From NCBI RefSeq assembly GCF_002263495.1, contig NZ_CP022753.1, positions 5,022,001-5,086,000 on the forward strand: a stretch of DNA of 64,000 nt, written 5' to 3'. Origin of the DNA: Nocardiopsis gilva YIM 90087 (GTDB lineage: Bacteria > Actinomycetota > Actinomycetes > Streptosporangiales > Streptosporangiaceae). Below, in pieces: positions 43,226 through 52,492 of the stretch. Under the pieces are notes generated by a model. That model was not told the origin of the DNA and searched no databases. It was given only the letters and a program-made list of their open reading frames with translations. The position numbers and the translations under genes are program-made. The number at the start of each line of letters is the position of its first letter. The stretch's first letter is position 1.

Positions 43226-44995
43226 CTATTCCTCGTCGTCGTCCCAGTTCGGCGCGATGTCGCGCGCGTACTGGATCTGGTCGTTGCTGACACCCGGGCC
43301 GACCATCGGCCAGACCATCGCGTCGTGGTTGACGATGAAGTCGACGACCACCGGCGCGTCGTCGACGGCCATCGCCTTCTCGATGGTGGCGTCGATGTCC
43401 TCGGTGCGCTCGCAGCGGAGTCCGACACAACCGTACGCCTCGGCGAGCTTGACGAAGTCCGGAACCCGGACCTTCTCCCGCTCCTTGGGCGCGGTCTGCA
43501 GGTCGGTGTTGGAGTACCGGCCGTCGTAGAACAGGGTCTGCCACTGGCGGACCATGCCGAGGTTGCCGTTGTTGATGACCGCGACCTTGATCGGGATGCC
43601 CTCGATGGCGCAGGTCGCCAGCTCCTGGTTGGTCATCTGGAAGCAGCCGTCGCCGTCGATCGCCCACACGGTCTGGCCGGGGTTCCCGGCCTTGGCGCCG
43701 AGGGCCGCGGGGACGGAGAAGCCCATGGTGCCCAGGCCGCCGGAGTTCATGAACGACCCCGACTGCTCGTAGTTGATGAACTGCGCGGCCCACATCTGGT
43801 GCTGGCCGACGCCCGCGACGTAGGCGGCCTCCGGGCCGACGATCTCGCCCAGGCGCTTGATGACGCGCTGGGGCGCGAGGCTGCCGTCGTCCGGCTCGTC
43901 GAAGCCCAGCGGGTAGTTGTCGCGCAGCCGCCCGAGCTGGTCCCACCAGGCGGAGTAGTCGCCGTGGCGCCCGTTGGCCTGGTTGTTGCGGACCGCGATG
44001 ACCAGGTCGGCGATGACCTCGCGGCAGTCGCCGACGATCGGGACGTCGGCGTGCCGGTTCTTGGAGATCTCCGCCGGGTCGATGTCGGCGTGCACGATCT
44101 TGGCGTCCGGAGCGAAGGTGTCCAGTTTGCCGGTGACGCGGTCGTCGAAGCGGGCGCCGAGCGCGATGATCAGGTCCGCCTTCTGCAGGGCGCCGACAGC
44201 GGCGACCGTGCCGTGCATGCCGGGCATACCGACGTGCTGCGGGTGGGTGTCGGGGAAGACCCCGCGCGCCATGAGCGTGGTGACGACCGGCAGGCCGGTC
44301 AGTTCGGCCAGCACCCGCAGCTCCTGCGCGGCCCCGGAGCGGAGGACGCCGCCGCCCACGTAGAGGACGGGGCGGCGGGCCTCGGCGATCATCCGCGCGG
44401 CCTCGCGGACCTGCTTGCCGTGCGGCTTGGTGACGGGGCGGTATCCCGGCAGGTCGAGGCGCTGCGGCCAGTTGAACGCGGTCGGGGACTGCAGGGCGTC
44501 CTTGGCGATGTCCACGAGGACCGGTCCGGGGCGCCCGGTACCGGCGATGTGGAAGGCCTCGGCGATCGTCTTCGGGATGTCGGCGGCCTCGCGGACCAGG
44601 AAGTTGTGCTTGGTGATCGGCATGGTGATGCCGCAGATGTCCGCTTCCTGGAACGCGTCGGTGCCGATCGCCTGGCTCGCGACCTGGCCGGTGATGGCGA
44701 CCATCGGAACCGAGTCCATGTGCGCGTCGGCCAAAGGGGTGACCAAGTTGGTCGCGCCGGGACCGCTGGTCGCCATGCAGACGCCGGGGCGTCCGGTGGC
44801 ATAGGCGTATCCCTCGGCCGCGTGACCGGCGCCCTGCTCATGCCGCATGAGGACGTGCCGGACCTTGGTGGAGTCGTAGAGGGGGTCGTAAGCGGGAAGG
44901 ATCGCTCCACCGGGAATCCCGAAAACCACGTCCACGCCGGCGTGCTCCAGCGACCTGATGAGCGATTGGGCTCCGGTCATCTGCTCGGTCATCAC
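43226..44995 (-). CDS. ilvB: Acetolactate synthase large (catalytic) subunit
   Basis: IlvB is the thiamine-diphosphate enzyme that starts valine, leucine and isoleucine synthesis. Landmarks: [20 protein letters not shown], the catalytic Glu in [53 protein letters not shown], the FAD segment and the ThDP-Mg motif [19 protein letters not shown] ending in NN. 589 residues. GTG 44995 has AAAGGA six bases upstream; the ATG next to it is the alternative. It heads ilvBNC and is preceded by an attenuator with leader peptide, a promoter and an operator that is shared with cimA and leuB. Confidence 0.98.
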   Translation of the reverse strand: MMTEQMTGAQSLIRSLEHAGVDVVFGIPGGAILPAYDPLYDSTKVRHVLMRHEQGAGHAAEGYAYATGRPGVCMATSGPGATNLVTPLADAHMDSVPMVAITGQVASQAIGTDAFQEADICGITMPITKHNFLVREAADIPKTIAEAFHIAGTGRPGPVLVDIAKDALQSPTAFNWPQRLDLPGYRPVTKPHGKQVREAARMIAEARRPVLYVGGGVLRSGAAQELRVLAELTGLPVVTTLMARGVFPDTHPQHVGMPGMHGTVAAVGALQKADLIIALGARFDDRVTGKLDTFAPDAKIVHADIDPAEISKNRHADVPIVGDCREVIADLVIAVRNNQANGRHGDYSAWWDQLGRLRDNYPLGFDEPDDGSLAPQRVIKRLGEIVGPEAAYVAGVGQHQMWAAQFINYEQSGSFMNSGGLGTMGFSVPAALGAKAGNPGQTVWAIDGDGCFQMTNQELATCAIEGIPIKVAVINNGNLGMVRQWQTLFYDGRYSNTDLQTAPKEREKVRVPDFVKLAEAYGCVGLRCERTEDIDATIEKAMAVDDAPVVVDFIVNHDAMVWPMVGPGVSNDQIQYARDIAPNWDDDEE

Positions 44996-45042
44996 AAGAT
45001 CCTTTGGAGAGGGCGGGTGGTCGGTCGAATGTGCCTGGCAAC

Positions 45043-45114
45043 AAAAAACCCCTCACCGCCGAAGTGCGGTTGAGGGGAGCGCGCAGCGAATGACCTGGTC
45101 AGCTGGCTGCGCGC
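45043..45114 (-). promoter_or_regulatory. Transcription attenuator of ilvBNC
   Basis: On the minus strand 45114-45106 pairs perfectly with 45087-45079 (9 bp; overlapping the end of the leader peptide). The terminator hairpin is 45077-45066 with 45059-45049 (one bulged base), followed by six T (45048-45043), and ilvB starts 48 bases later. Stalling in Leu-Ile-Leu-Val-Leu codons of the leader would free the first stem. Confidence 0.82.
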
Positions 45115-45149
45115 CGACCAAGTACGAGAATGAGGAAGTTGCTCTGCAC
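45099..45149 (-). CDS. ilvBNC leader peptide MQSNFLILVLGRRAAS
   Basis: A 16-codon frame on the minus strand starting GTG 45149, with five branched-chain codons in a row (CTC ATT CTC GTA CTT). Streptomyces ilvBNC leaders have a similar ILVLG plus basic residues pattern, as I recall. The GTG lies seven bases after a good -10 box, so the message probably starts at or next to it and is leaderless. All three end products are represented, matching IlvBN control. Confidence 0.82.
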   Translation of the reverse strand: MQSNFLILVLGRRAAS

Positions 45150-45156
45150 GCTGTTA

Positions 45157-45186
45157 ACAATGGCCGAGCGCACACCAGCCCGTCAA
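45157..45186 (-). promoter_or_regulatory. Promoter of ilvBNC
   Basis: Minus-strand TTGACG (45186-45181) and CATTGT (45162-45157) with an 18-base spacer. The predicted start is within a base or two of the leader-peptide GTG at 45149. Confidence 0.65.
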
Positions 45187-45200
45187 CCGAAACACGTTTT

Positions 45201-45219
45201 TGTCTCACGATGTGGGATG
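45201..45219. promoter_or_regulatory. Operator-like site upstream of ilvBNC
   Basis: TGTCTCA-N5-TGGGATG: the left half is identical to the cimA site, the right half keeps four of seven positions. Its centre is about 61 bases upstream of the predicted start, just upstream of the -35 box, a place typical of activators. Confidence 0.5.
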
Positions 45220-45306
45220 TGATGCTCACCATACGGTTGCATGATGGGCTGCGGAAACGGCGGTGCCCCGGCGGGTTCCCGCCGGGGCACCAGGCAGACC
45301 AACGCG

Positions 45307-45582
45307 TCAGATGCCGAGCTTCTCCATGATTCTCAGGGTCATACCGCGAAGCTCGTGGAGATGGGACTCGATCCGGTCGAACGTCGCATCCATCGCGTCG
45401 AACCGACTGTCGAGTTCTCCATGGCCGTCGGACGCCTGCCGGTGCGTCGAGGCGGTCTCTTCAAGCCTCCTGAGGCGTTCCTCCACCACCCGCTGCCAGC
45501 CGACCGCCTGGAGGTTGGCGAGGGCTTGAGACTCCACCTGGCCTTCGAGTGCCGCAACACGGTGTTCGAGATCCTTGGACAT
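45307..45582 (-). CDS. Small coiled-coil protein, unknown function
   Basis: A 91-residue protein, MSKDLEHRVAALEGQVESQA then LANLQAVGWQRVVEERLRRL and FDAMDATFDRIESHLHELRG. Heptad-like spacing of Leu/Val/Ile suggests one long coiled coil with a break in the middle, probably a dimer or trimer. No signal peptide or membrane segment. GC3 is high, consistent with a real gene. The ribosome site (GAAAG) is weak and a 10-bp hairpin lies 27 bases upstream. It stands between ilvB and the GGDEF-EAL gene. No family recognised. Confidence 0.7.
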   Translation of the reverse strand: MSKDLEHRVAALEGQVESQALANLQAVGWQRVVEERLRRLEETASTHRQASDGHGELDSRFDAMDATFDRIESHLHELRGMTLRIMEKLGI

Positions 45583-45608
45583 GGTGTATCTTTCGCTGTG
45601 TGTAGGGG

Positions 45609-45646
45609 CGCCCCCGCAAATGACACCCAACATGTCTGCGGGGGCG
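45609..45646. terminator. Hairpin between the GGDEF-EAL gene and the coiled-coil gene
   Basis: 10-bp perfect stem (45609-45618 with 45637-45646), 18-base loop. For the minus-strand GGDEF-EAL gene it lies 53 bases after the stop; the T-rich tail (TTTCTTT) is on the plus side. It could terminate either strand or act as a leader element for the coiled-coil gene. Confidence 0.5.
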
Positions 45647-45698
45647 TTTCTTTGCGTGGATCAGCCTAGCCATCACGCCTTTCCCACGCCGGGGTTAT

Positions 45699-48407
45699 TC
45701 ACAACGCGACTTCGGCCCCGCCGCCCACCAGGGCCTCCACTCCCTCGGCCACCATCGGCCGGGCCACCAGGAAGCCCTGGCCGTGGCCGCAGCCCATGGA
45801 GCGCAGCTGTTCCAGCTGGTCGGAGCGCTCGATGCCCTCGGCCACCACCTCCATGCCCAGGTCCTGCCCCAGGCGGATGATCGTGTGGGTGAGGAGGGTG
45901 ACCGTGCCGTCCTGTCCCAGGTCGCGGATGAACGAGGGGTCGATCTTGATGGCGTCGACCCGCAGCTCCCGCAGGTGCGCCAGCGACGCGTAGCCCATAC
46001 CGAAGTCGTCGATGGCCAGCCGGACCCCGAGGCGGCGCAGTTCCGCCAGGCGTTCCACCGCTTCGCCCGGGTTCTCCAGCAGGACCTCCTCGTCGACCTC
46101 CATGGTCAGCACGTGTGCCGGGAGACCGCTGTCCTCCAGGACCCCGGCCACCGTCTCCACGAACCGGGGCGAGAGGATCTGCTTCACCGACAGGTTCACC
46201 GACAGCCCGATGTCCCAGTCGGAGGCGCGCCACATCGCGACGCGCTCACAGGCCTCGCGCAGGATCCACTCCCCCAGCGGGGTGATCAGCCCCGACTCCT
46301 CGGCCGGGCCGATGAACCCCTCCGGCTGCACCCGCTCGTCGCCGCGCTGCCAGCGCACCAGCGCCTCGACCGCGGTCACCTGGGACGTCTCCAGGTCCAC
46401 GACCGGCTGGTACTCCAGGGTGAACGCGTTGTCGGCCAGCGCCTGGCGCAGCTCGGTCTGCAGCTCCAGGCGGTTGACCACCTTGGTGTGCATGTGCGCG
46501 GCGTAGATCTCCAGGCGCCCGCCGCCGCCCTGCTCCTTGGCGCGGGCCATGGCCATATCGGCGTTGCGCAGCAGCTCACCGCTGCCCATCCCGCGTTCGG
46601 CGAAGGCCACACCGGCGCTCGCGGTCAGCACGACCTCCTGGTCGGCGACCTGGAACGGCTCGGCGCTGATGGCCCGCACCAGGCGCTCGGCCAGGTCGAC
46701 CACCTGCTGGGCGTGGGCGCCCTCCTCGATCAGGACGGAGAACTCGTCTCCGCCCCACCGGGCGAGGGTCACCCCGGCGCGGGTGGTCGTGCGCAGCCGC
46801 CGCGCCGCCTGGGCGAGCAGGTAGTCGCCGAAGGTGTGCCCGGCGGAGTCGTTCACGGCCGTGAACCCGTCGAGGTCGAGGAAGATCGCGGCGACCTCCT
46901 CCGACGGCCCGAAGGCGAGTTCGCGCCGCGTGAGCACCTCGCGGGTGCGCTCCTCCAGGTAGGCGCGGTTGGGCAGACCCGTGATGCCGTCGTGGAAGGT
47001 CAGATGGTTGACCTGGTCCTCCAGCGCGACCTGCGCGCTGATGTCGCGGGTGGTCACCAGCAGCCGGTCGGGCTCTCCGGGCTGCTCGTACAGGGACGCG
47101 GTGGACTCGGTGTGCCGCCATGTGCCGTCACCCGCGAGCACCCGAGCCCGCAGGTGGATACCATCCTTGGCACCGCGCTTGAACGCCGACATCGCCGCCC
47201 CGACGCGCGGCAGGTCCTCGGGGTGGATGAGGGTGGTGACGGGCTCGGCGAGGATGTCGTCGAGCCGGTAGCCGAACGCCTCGGCCGCTCCCGGGCTCAC
47301 GTAGAAGATCCGAGCGTCGTACTCCAGGATCAGAATGACGTCGCCGCTGTTGCGGGCCAGTTCGTGGAAGTGCCGCTCCCGCGTGTGGACGATGCGGGTG
47401 AGCGTGACGTTCTCCTCCAGCAGGCCGCTCGCCCGCACCAGCAGCACCAGCACCGCCGACCCCGCCGCCAGGGGCAGCACGGGCGCCACGCCCTCCAGCC
47501 GCAGCGCGCCCCAGGTGATCACGATCGTGGACACGAACACCGCGATCGCCGCCGCGATCTCCGGCGCGAACCGGTAGAGGCCGCGGCCGGTGATCTTGCG
47601 CGGGGTGGTCCCCGCGCGCTCCCTGATCAGCCACGGGAGGCTGCCGAGCAGGGCGAAGCCCAGCAGCCGCACCGGGTGCTCGATCCCCCCGGCCAGCGGC
47701 TCACCGGTCAGCCGGGTGATCGCGCCGATGAGGTCGGCGCCGCAGATGATGACGAACGCGCCGATGGCGATGAGCACGGCGCGGCGCGTGCTGTGCGGCG
47801 AGGTGAACACCAGCGGCGCCAGCAGGCACAGCACAGCGATATCGGCGATCGGATAGACCAGCGCGAAGGCGAGGAACCCGGCGCCCTGGCCCAGCTCGTT
47901 GTAGAGCGGCGCGAACACCAGCAGCCACACCGCGGCGAACAGGGCGGCGGCACACACGTAGCTGTCGGTGAAGTGCCGCATCGACGGGCGGATACCGCGC
48001 GGCAGCGGGGCGAAGCGGGTGAACCCGATGACGAAAAGCGGCAGCGCGAACAGGGCGAACAGGTCGCCGAAGGTCAGCGAGAACGCCACGCTGGGGGTGA
48101 TCAGCCCGGTCACGGCATAGGTGACGGCACCGGCACACCAGGCCAGCGCGGAGAACCCGAGGAAGCGCAGGGCACCGACACCGTCGGCGCCGTCGGCGTT
48201 GGCCTCGGAGTCGTCCGTCCCCCGCGCGCGGCCGCGCGCCGCGTACAGCAGGGAGGCGGCGGCCAGGCCCGCGGTGACCGCGGTCGGCCAGGTGCCGAGC
48301 CAGGTGGTCAGCGACAGACCGCCGCCGACGTCGACGAGCGCGCCGAGAGCGTAGAGCACCGACAGCGCCAGGATGCCCCCGAGCCAGAGCCGCGTAGTGC
48401 CGTTCAT
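45699..48407 (-). CDS. Membrane PAS-GGDEF-EAL protein (cyclic-di-GMP metabolism, CdgC-like by position)
   Basis: About 902 residues. Residues 1-320 hold around ten hydrophobic segments, then a PAS domain (ERHFHELARNSGDVILILEY to DISAQVALED), a GGDEF domain with intact ARWGGDEFSVLIEEG, and an EAL domain with EALVRW, VNLSVKQ, MEVDEEV, IDDFGMGYASL, IKIDPSFI, AEGIE and GHGQGFL. Both active sites look complete. The product-inhibition motif RXXD before GGDEF is absent (RAGV instead). In S. coelicolor a GGDEF-EAL gene (SCO5511, CdgC type) occupies the same place beside ilvB, as I recall, and c-di-GMP there controls development. The start (ATG 48407 or GTG 48419) has no clear ribosome site. Confidence 0.92.
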   Translation of the reverse strand: MNGTTRLWLGGILALSVLYALGALVDVGGGLSLTTWLGTWPTAVTAGLAAASLLYAARGRARGTDDSEANADGADGVGALRFLGFSALAWCAGAVTYAVTGLITPSVAFSLTFGDLFALFALPLFVIGFTRFAPLPRGIRPSMRHFTDSYVCAAALFAAVWLLVFAPLYNELGQGAGFLAFALVYPIADIAVLCLLAPLVFTSPHSTRRAVLIAIGAFVIICGADLIGAITRLTGEPLAGGIEHPVRLLGFALLGSLPWLIRERAGTTPRKITGRGLYRFAPEIAAAIAVFVSTIVITWGALRLEGVAPVLPLAAGSAVLVLLVRASGLLEENVTLTRIVHTRERHFHELARNSGDVILILEYDARIFYVSPGAAEAFGYRLDDILAEPVTTLIHPEDLPRVGAAMSAFKRGAKDGIHLRARVLAGDGTWRHTESTASLYEQPGEPDRLLVTTRDISAQVALEDQVNHLTFHDGITGLPNRAYLEERTREVLTRRELAFGPSEEVAAIFLDLDGFTAVNDSAGHTFGDYLLAQAARRLRTTTRAGVTLARWGGDEFSVLIEEGAHAQQVVDLAERLVRAISAEPFQVADQEVVLTASAGVAFAERGMGSGELLRNADMAMARAKEQGGGGRLEIYAAHMHTKVVNRLELQTELRQALADNAFTLEYQPVVDLETSQVTAVEALVRWQRGDERVQPEGFIGPAEESGLITPLGEWILREACERVAMWRASDWDIGLSVNLSVKQILSPRFVETVAGVLEDSGLPAHVLTMEVDEEVLLENPGEAVERLAELRRLGVRLAIDDFGMGYASLAHLRELRVDAIKIDPSFIRDLGQDGTVTLLTHTIIRLGQDLGMEVVAEGIERSDQLEQLRSMGCGHGQGFLVARPMVAEGVEALVGGGAEVAL

Positions 48408-48498
48408 CGCGGCGCCCACGCGAACGCGAACTCAGTGCGGTCGGAGAGGGCGGCGCGTCCCACCGCGACGGCCGTGATCATGGGCACCTTCCGATCAT

Positions 48499-48566
48499 GG
48501 GAGTCGAAGAGGGCAGACCCTCTGGGAAAATTCAGCGTCGAAGAGGGCACGCCCCCTTCGACTCCC
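48499..48566. repeat. Nested inverted repeat upstream of the GGDEF-EAL gene
   Basis: GGGAGTCGAAG (48499) and its complement at 48556-48566 form an 11-bp outer stem; inside, AGAGGG pairs with CCCTCT (48508-48523), and GTCGAAGAGGGCA is also directly repeated. The rest of 48408-48852 has no gene. It lies in the divergent/tandem gap between gatB and the GGDEF-EAL gene, so it may be part of its leader or the gatB terminator. Confidence 0.5.
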
Positions 48567-48852
48567 AAGGTCCGTATGGCGAAACGCGCCGGGCTCACGG
48601 CTGTCCGGCGGACCCCGAGGCGCTGCTCAGGGGAGGACTGTCCCCTTCGGCGTTCGTTTTTCCAAGAGCGCTCGTCCCCGTGAACACCTCGGCTGAGGAC
48701 CCGCTCCGCTGGATCATCCGTTCAATCCGTCCGTGCTACTGCCGTGACCAGGCTAATCAGCCAATGTCACGCGGAGATAGAGGATGAGCCACAGACACGG
48801 CGACAAGTCGCTCACGCTGTGTGACGCGAGCGACTGCCGCCACGTCGGAGGA

Positions 48853-50400
48853 TCATGCGGCCCCGAGCTTCTCCAGGATCAGCTCACGGGCGCGGCCGGC
48901 GTCCGCCTGTCCACGCGTCGCCTTCATGACGGCACCGACCAGCGCACCGGCCGCCGCCACCTTGCCGCCGCGGATCTTCTCGGCGACGTCGGGGTTGTCG
49001 GCGATCGCCTGGTCGACGGCGGAGCCCAGCGCGGAGTCATCGTTGACGACCTTGAGTCCACGCGCCTCGACCACGGCGTCGGGTTCGCCCTCACCGTTGA
49101 GGACACCCTCGATGACCTGGCGCGCGAGCTTGTTGGTGAGCGCGCCCTCCGCGACCAGCTCGACGACCCGGGCGACCTGCGCCGGGGTGATCGGCAGCGC
49201 GGACAGCTCGATCTCGTTCTCGGTGGCGCGGCGGGAGAGCTCGTTCAGCCACCACTTGCGGGCATCGGCGGACGGTGCTCCGGCGTCGACGGTGGCCGAG
49301 ACGAGGTCGATGGCGTCGGCGTTGATGAGGTCGCGCAGCTCCTCATCGGACAGGCTCCACTCGGCCTTGATGCGGGCGCGCTTGGCCGCGGGCAGCTCGG
49401 GCAGGGTGGCGCGCAGCTCCTCGATCCACTCGGCGCTGGGCGCGACCGGCACCAGGTCGGGGTCGGGGAAGTAGCGGTAGTCCTGAGCCTCTTCCTTGCT
49501 GCGGCCCGATACGGTGGTGCCGCTGTTCTCCTGGAAGTGGCGGGTCTCCTGCACCACGTGCTTGCCGGCGTCGAGGACCCCGGCCTGCCGCTCGATCTCG
49601 TAGCGCACGGCCCGATCGACGGAGCGAAGCGAGTTCACGTTCTTGGTCTCGCTCCGGGTGCCCCACTCGGTGCCGCCGCGCGGCATCAGCGAGACGTTGA
49701 CGTCGCAGCGCAGCGACCCCTCTTCCATGCGGACGTCGGAGATCCCCAGGGAGCGGGCGAGGTCGCGCAGCTCGCTGACGTAGGCGCGGGCGACCAGCGG
49801 GGCCAGCTCACCGGTGTGCTCGATCGGCTTGGTGACGATCTCCAGCAGCGGGATACCGGCGCGGTTGTAGTCGACGATGGAGTAGTCGGCACCGTGGATG
49901 CGACCGGTGGCACCACCGACGTGGGCGGTCTTGCCGGTGTCCTCCTCCATGTGCACGCGCTCGATGTCGACCCGGAACTCCTTGGGGCCGTCGGGGGTGT
50001 CGACCGTGACGTCGAGGTGCCCGTCCACGCAGATCGGCTCGTCGTACTGGGAGATCTGGTAGTTCTTCGGCATGTCCGGATAGAAGTAGTTCTTCCGGGC
50101 GAAGCGGCCCCACGGGGCGATCGAGCAGTTCAGCGCCAGGCCGAGGCGGATCGCGCTCTCCACGGCCTTGCCGTTGACCACCGGCAGCGAGCCGGGCAGG
50201 GCCAGGCAGACCGGGCAGACCTGGGTGTTGGGCTCGGCCCCGAAGGTGGTGGAGCACGAGCAGAACATCTTCGAGGCGGTCCCCAGCTCGATGTGCGTCT
50301 CCAGGCCGAGCACCGGTTCATAGGACCGCATGGCGTCGTCGTACGCCACCGGCGCAGGACCGCCGTTGGTGCCAGGGCCGCTCGTTACCGCGCCAACCAT
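48853..50400 (-). CDS. gatB: Asp-tRNA(Asn)/Glu-tRNA(Gln) amidotransferase subunit B
   Basis: GatB binds mischarged Glu-tRNA(Gln) (and possibly Asp-tRNA(Asn)), activates its side chain with ATP and receives ammonia from GatA. Segments: [19 protein letters not shown] with the zinc cysteines [71 protein letters not shown] and [10 protein letters not shown], and the YqeY-like C-terminal tail domain ([20 protein letters not shown]). 515 residues. It is separated from gatCA by two surface-protein genes on the opposite strand, which is unusual, as gatC-gatA-gatB are often together. Confidence 0.97.
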   Translation of the reverse strand: MVGAVTSGPGTNGGPAPVAYDDAMRSYEPVLGLETHIELGTASKMFCSCSTTFGAEPNTQVCPVCLALPGSLPVVNGKAVESAIRLGLALNCSIAPWGRFARKNYFYPDMPKNYQISQYDEPICVDGHLDVTVDTPDGPKEFRVDIERVHMEEDTGKTAHVGGATGRIHGADYSIVDYNRAGIPLLEIVTKPIEHTGELAPLVARAYVSELRDLARSLGISDVRMEEGSLRCDVNVSLMPRGGTEWGTRSETKNVNSLRSVDRAVRYEIERQAGVLDAGKHVVQETRHFQENSGTTVSGRSKEEAQDYRYFPDPDLVPVAPSAEWIEELRATLPELPAAKRARIKAEWSLSDEELRDLINADAIDLVSATVDAGAPSADARKWWLNELSRRATENEIELSALPITPAQVARVVELVAEGALTNKLARQVIEGVLNGEGEPDAVVEARGLKVVNDDSALGSAVDQAIADNPDVAEKIRGGKVAAAGALVGAVMKATRGQADAGRARELILEKLGAA

Positions 50401-50787
50401 CGCCGCACTATCCGTTTCCGTCTTCCCAAGCGCCCCGCTGCGCGCCGTCCCGCCGGTGGGGACTTTCCGACATGTGCTGTGGGACCGGTGGCCCCGTCCC
50501 CGCTCAACCGGCCGCCGACGGGGACACCACGAAGCCTACCGATCCTCCGGGCCGCGCCATGCACGAACGCGACGCGAAACCCGCCGTGAGCTGCGCCATG
50601 CCTGCGTATGGGCGTTCTTGTCGTTGTGTCACAGCCCGCGCACGATTCGGCGACTCCTCCGTGCTTTCACCGAACCGGGGGGAGCCCGGCGGCTATCTTG
50701 GGACCGCAACGATCTCCCGCCCTCCTGCCCGCCTCGTTCCTGCTGTCATCGGTCCCAGGAGCCCGCCTGTCAGGGAGCCAGTCACGC
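50401..50787. other. Intergenic region before the first thioester-domain gene
   Basis: 387 bases between divergent genes. I see no gene; a GTCCCCG/CGGGGAC inverted repeat near 50490-50525 is the only structure. It must contain the promoters of gatB and the plus-strand surface protein. Confidence 0.4.
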
Positions 50788-51987
50788 ATGCGAGACATCC
50801 TGCGGCGCTGTGGCGCGGTGCTGAGCACCGCGGCCGTCCTGTGCCTGGGCGCCATGCCGGCGGAATCCGCTGACGGCATCGCCCGGGTCGACCGCGATCC
50901 CGTACCTGGAGACACGGTCCGGTTGTCCGGCGGTACCGATGTCGAGACCTCCCTGTACCACCTGCGCGTGGACGGCGCCACGTCGCTGCCGGCCTACTGC
51001 GCCGACATCAGCACCAGCGTGGACCGCACGGCGGCCTACACGGAGGCGTCCTGGGAGACGGACCCGGCGGGCCGCGGCATCGACCCCGGCCCTGTCAGCT
51101 GGATCGTGCGCAACTCCTATCCGCGGGTCGACCTCGACGACCTGCGCGCGGACAGCCGAGTCACGCGGCTGGGCAAGCGCCAGGCCATCGCCGGGACGCA
51201 GGCCGCCATCTGGCACTACACCAACGACATCGAGCTCGGGAACGCGCTGAACCTCGGCGACCGGCGGTCGGCGGCGGTGCGCGCGCTCTACGACTACCTG
51301 GTCGCCGCGGCCGACGAGAGCGGTACCGCCCCGCCCGTGCCGTCCGTGGCGGTGACGCCGGAGCGGATCGAGGGGGCCGACCCCGCCGAGCCGCTCGGCC
51401 CGCTGACCGTGCGGACGACGGACGACGCGCCGGTCGCGGTCTCGGTGAAGGGCGCGCGTTCGGCGCGGCTCACCGATGGTGAGGGGACCGCGATCACCGA
51501 GGTGGCCGACGGCGGATCGTTCTTTGTGGAGGTGGATCCCGCCGTTCCGGAAGGTATCGCGACCGTGTACGCGCGGGCCGAAAGCGCGGTCCTGGCGACC
51601 GGCGGGCTCTTCACCGGTAAGGACGGGGTGCGGACCCAGCCCCTGATCACCGCGGACTCCGGCAGATCCGCCCGCACGGCGTCGGCCAAGGTGGACTGGA
51701 GCGGCGACAGAGGCATCGAGGAGTCGGCCAAGGCCCCGTCCGCGCCCGCCACCCCGCCGCCCTCCGACGCCGAGTCCGGTCCCCCGGCGGCCCCCTCGCC
51801 GTCGCCCCCGCCCTCCCCCGTACCCTCCAGCTCCCCCAGCGGTGTCGTCGTCGCGGACGACCGCCGCCCGGAAAGCGAACTGAGCCTGACCGGCACCTGG
51901 GCGGGGTCGCTCATCCTCGGCGGGGCGGCGCTGCTGGCCGTCGGCGCGACTGTGATGTATCTGTCCCGGCGCAACCACCGAAAGTAG
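50788..51987 (+). CDS. Thioester-domain surface protein with degenerate sorting signal
   Basis: A 399-residue exported protein. After the signal peptide (MRDILRRCGAVLSTAAVLCL) comes a thioester (TQXA/TED) domain: Cys71 in PAYCADIS and Gln138 in AGTQAAIWHYTN are the pair that forms an internal Cys-Gln thioester. A beta-sandwich-like part (VAVTPERIEGADPAEPLGPL to ADSGRSAR) and a Ser/Pro stalk follow. The C-terminus has the anatomy of a wall-anchored protein (short motif, hydrophobic segment, SRRNHRK), but the motif is LSLTG, without the proline of LPXTG. It is paralogous to the gene at 52493. Thioester domains form covalent bonds to amine surfaces; the partner is unknown. Confidence 0.88.
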   Translation: MRDILRRCGAVLSTAAVLCLGAMPAESADGIARVDRDPVPGDTVRLSGGTDVETSLYHLRVDGATSLPAYCADISTSVDRTAAYTEASWETDPAGRGIDPGPVSWIVRNSYPRVDLDDLRADSRVTRLGKRQAIAGTQAAIWHYTNDIELGNALNLGDRRSAAVRALYDYLVAAADESGTAPPVPSVAVTPERIEGADPAEPLGPLTVRTTDDAPVAVSVKGARSARLTDGEGTAITEVADGGSFFVEVDPAVPEGIATVYARAESAVLATGGLFTGKDGVRTQPLITADSGRSARTASAKVDWSGDRGIEESAKAPSAPATPPPSDAESGPPAAPSPSPPPSPVPSSSPSGVVVADDRRPESELSLTGTWAGSLILGGAALLAVGATVMYLSRRNHRK

Positions 51988-52492
51988 CCGTCCCACGCGG
52001 CCGCGGAAGGTTTCCGCAGGTCGTTACGGACATCGACGATCCAATTAGGTACCGACCTATTCCGGGTCTCCTGAGAAAGACGGCGTCCGAATTGGGACCT
52101 CCGCCCCCATCTGACCTTGGGAATCACCAGAACGCACCGCCCAAGGTGCTACAAATAGGGCAGACCGCAGCAGATATCCGTCTTTTTTGCGACGACTGTT
52201 GGAAGGCCGGAAACGGGTCGCTAGTATCAGGCGGTGCGGTCTGGAAAGCTCGCCGTCGCGGTCCCGTGACCCTCACCGCGAAACCGGCGATTGACAAACA
52301 CGCCCCCAGGGCGTGCCACCTACATCCAATGTTGTGGCCGAACTACCGCACATGACGCACCGGACCCGCGTCGCCGCCTGGCGGAACACGCGGCCCGGGC
52401 CTTGCGGCCACACCTGTCATCCGCGTTGGACAGCACCGGATGACACCATCCGGTTCCCCTAGTTCTCACCGGGACACAACTTGATCGACACG
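51988..52492. other. Gap between the two thioester-domain genes
   Basis: About 500 bases with no gene. A good promoter, TTGGAA-17-TAGTAT, lies at 52199-52227, giving a ~255-base untranslated leader before the second surface protein. A TTGACA at 52291 has no matching -10 box. Confidence 0.5.
52199..52227 (+). promoter_or_regulatory. Candidate promoter of the LPVTG thioester-domain gene
   Basis: TTGGAA (52199-52204) and TAGTAT (52222-52227) with a 17-base spacer, the best housekeeping-type promoter in the gap. The start would be near 52234, leaving a long leader. Confidence 0.5.

Noticed and set aside
45783-48683. A 966-codon plus-strand open frame opposite the GGDEF-EAL gene
   Set aside because: Antisense shadow of a gene with intact PAS, GGDEF and EAL motifs; no domain visible in it.
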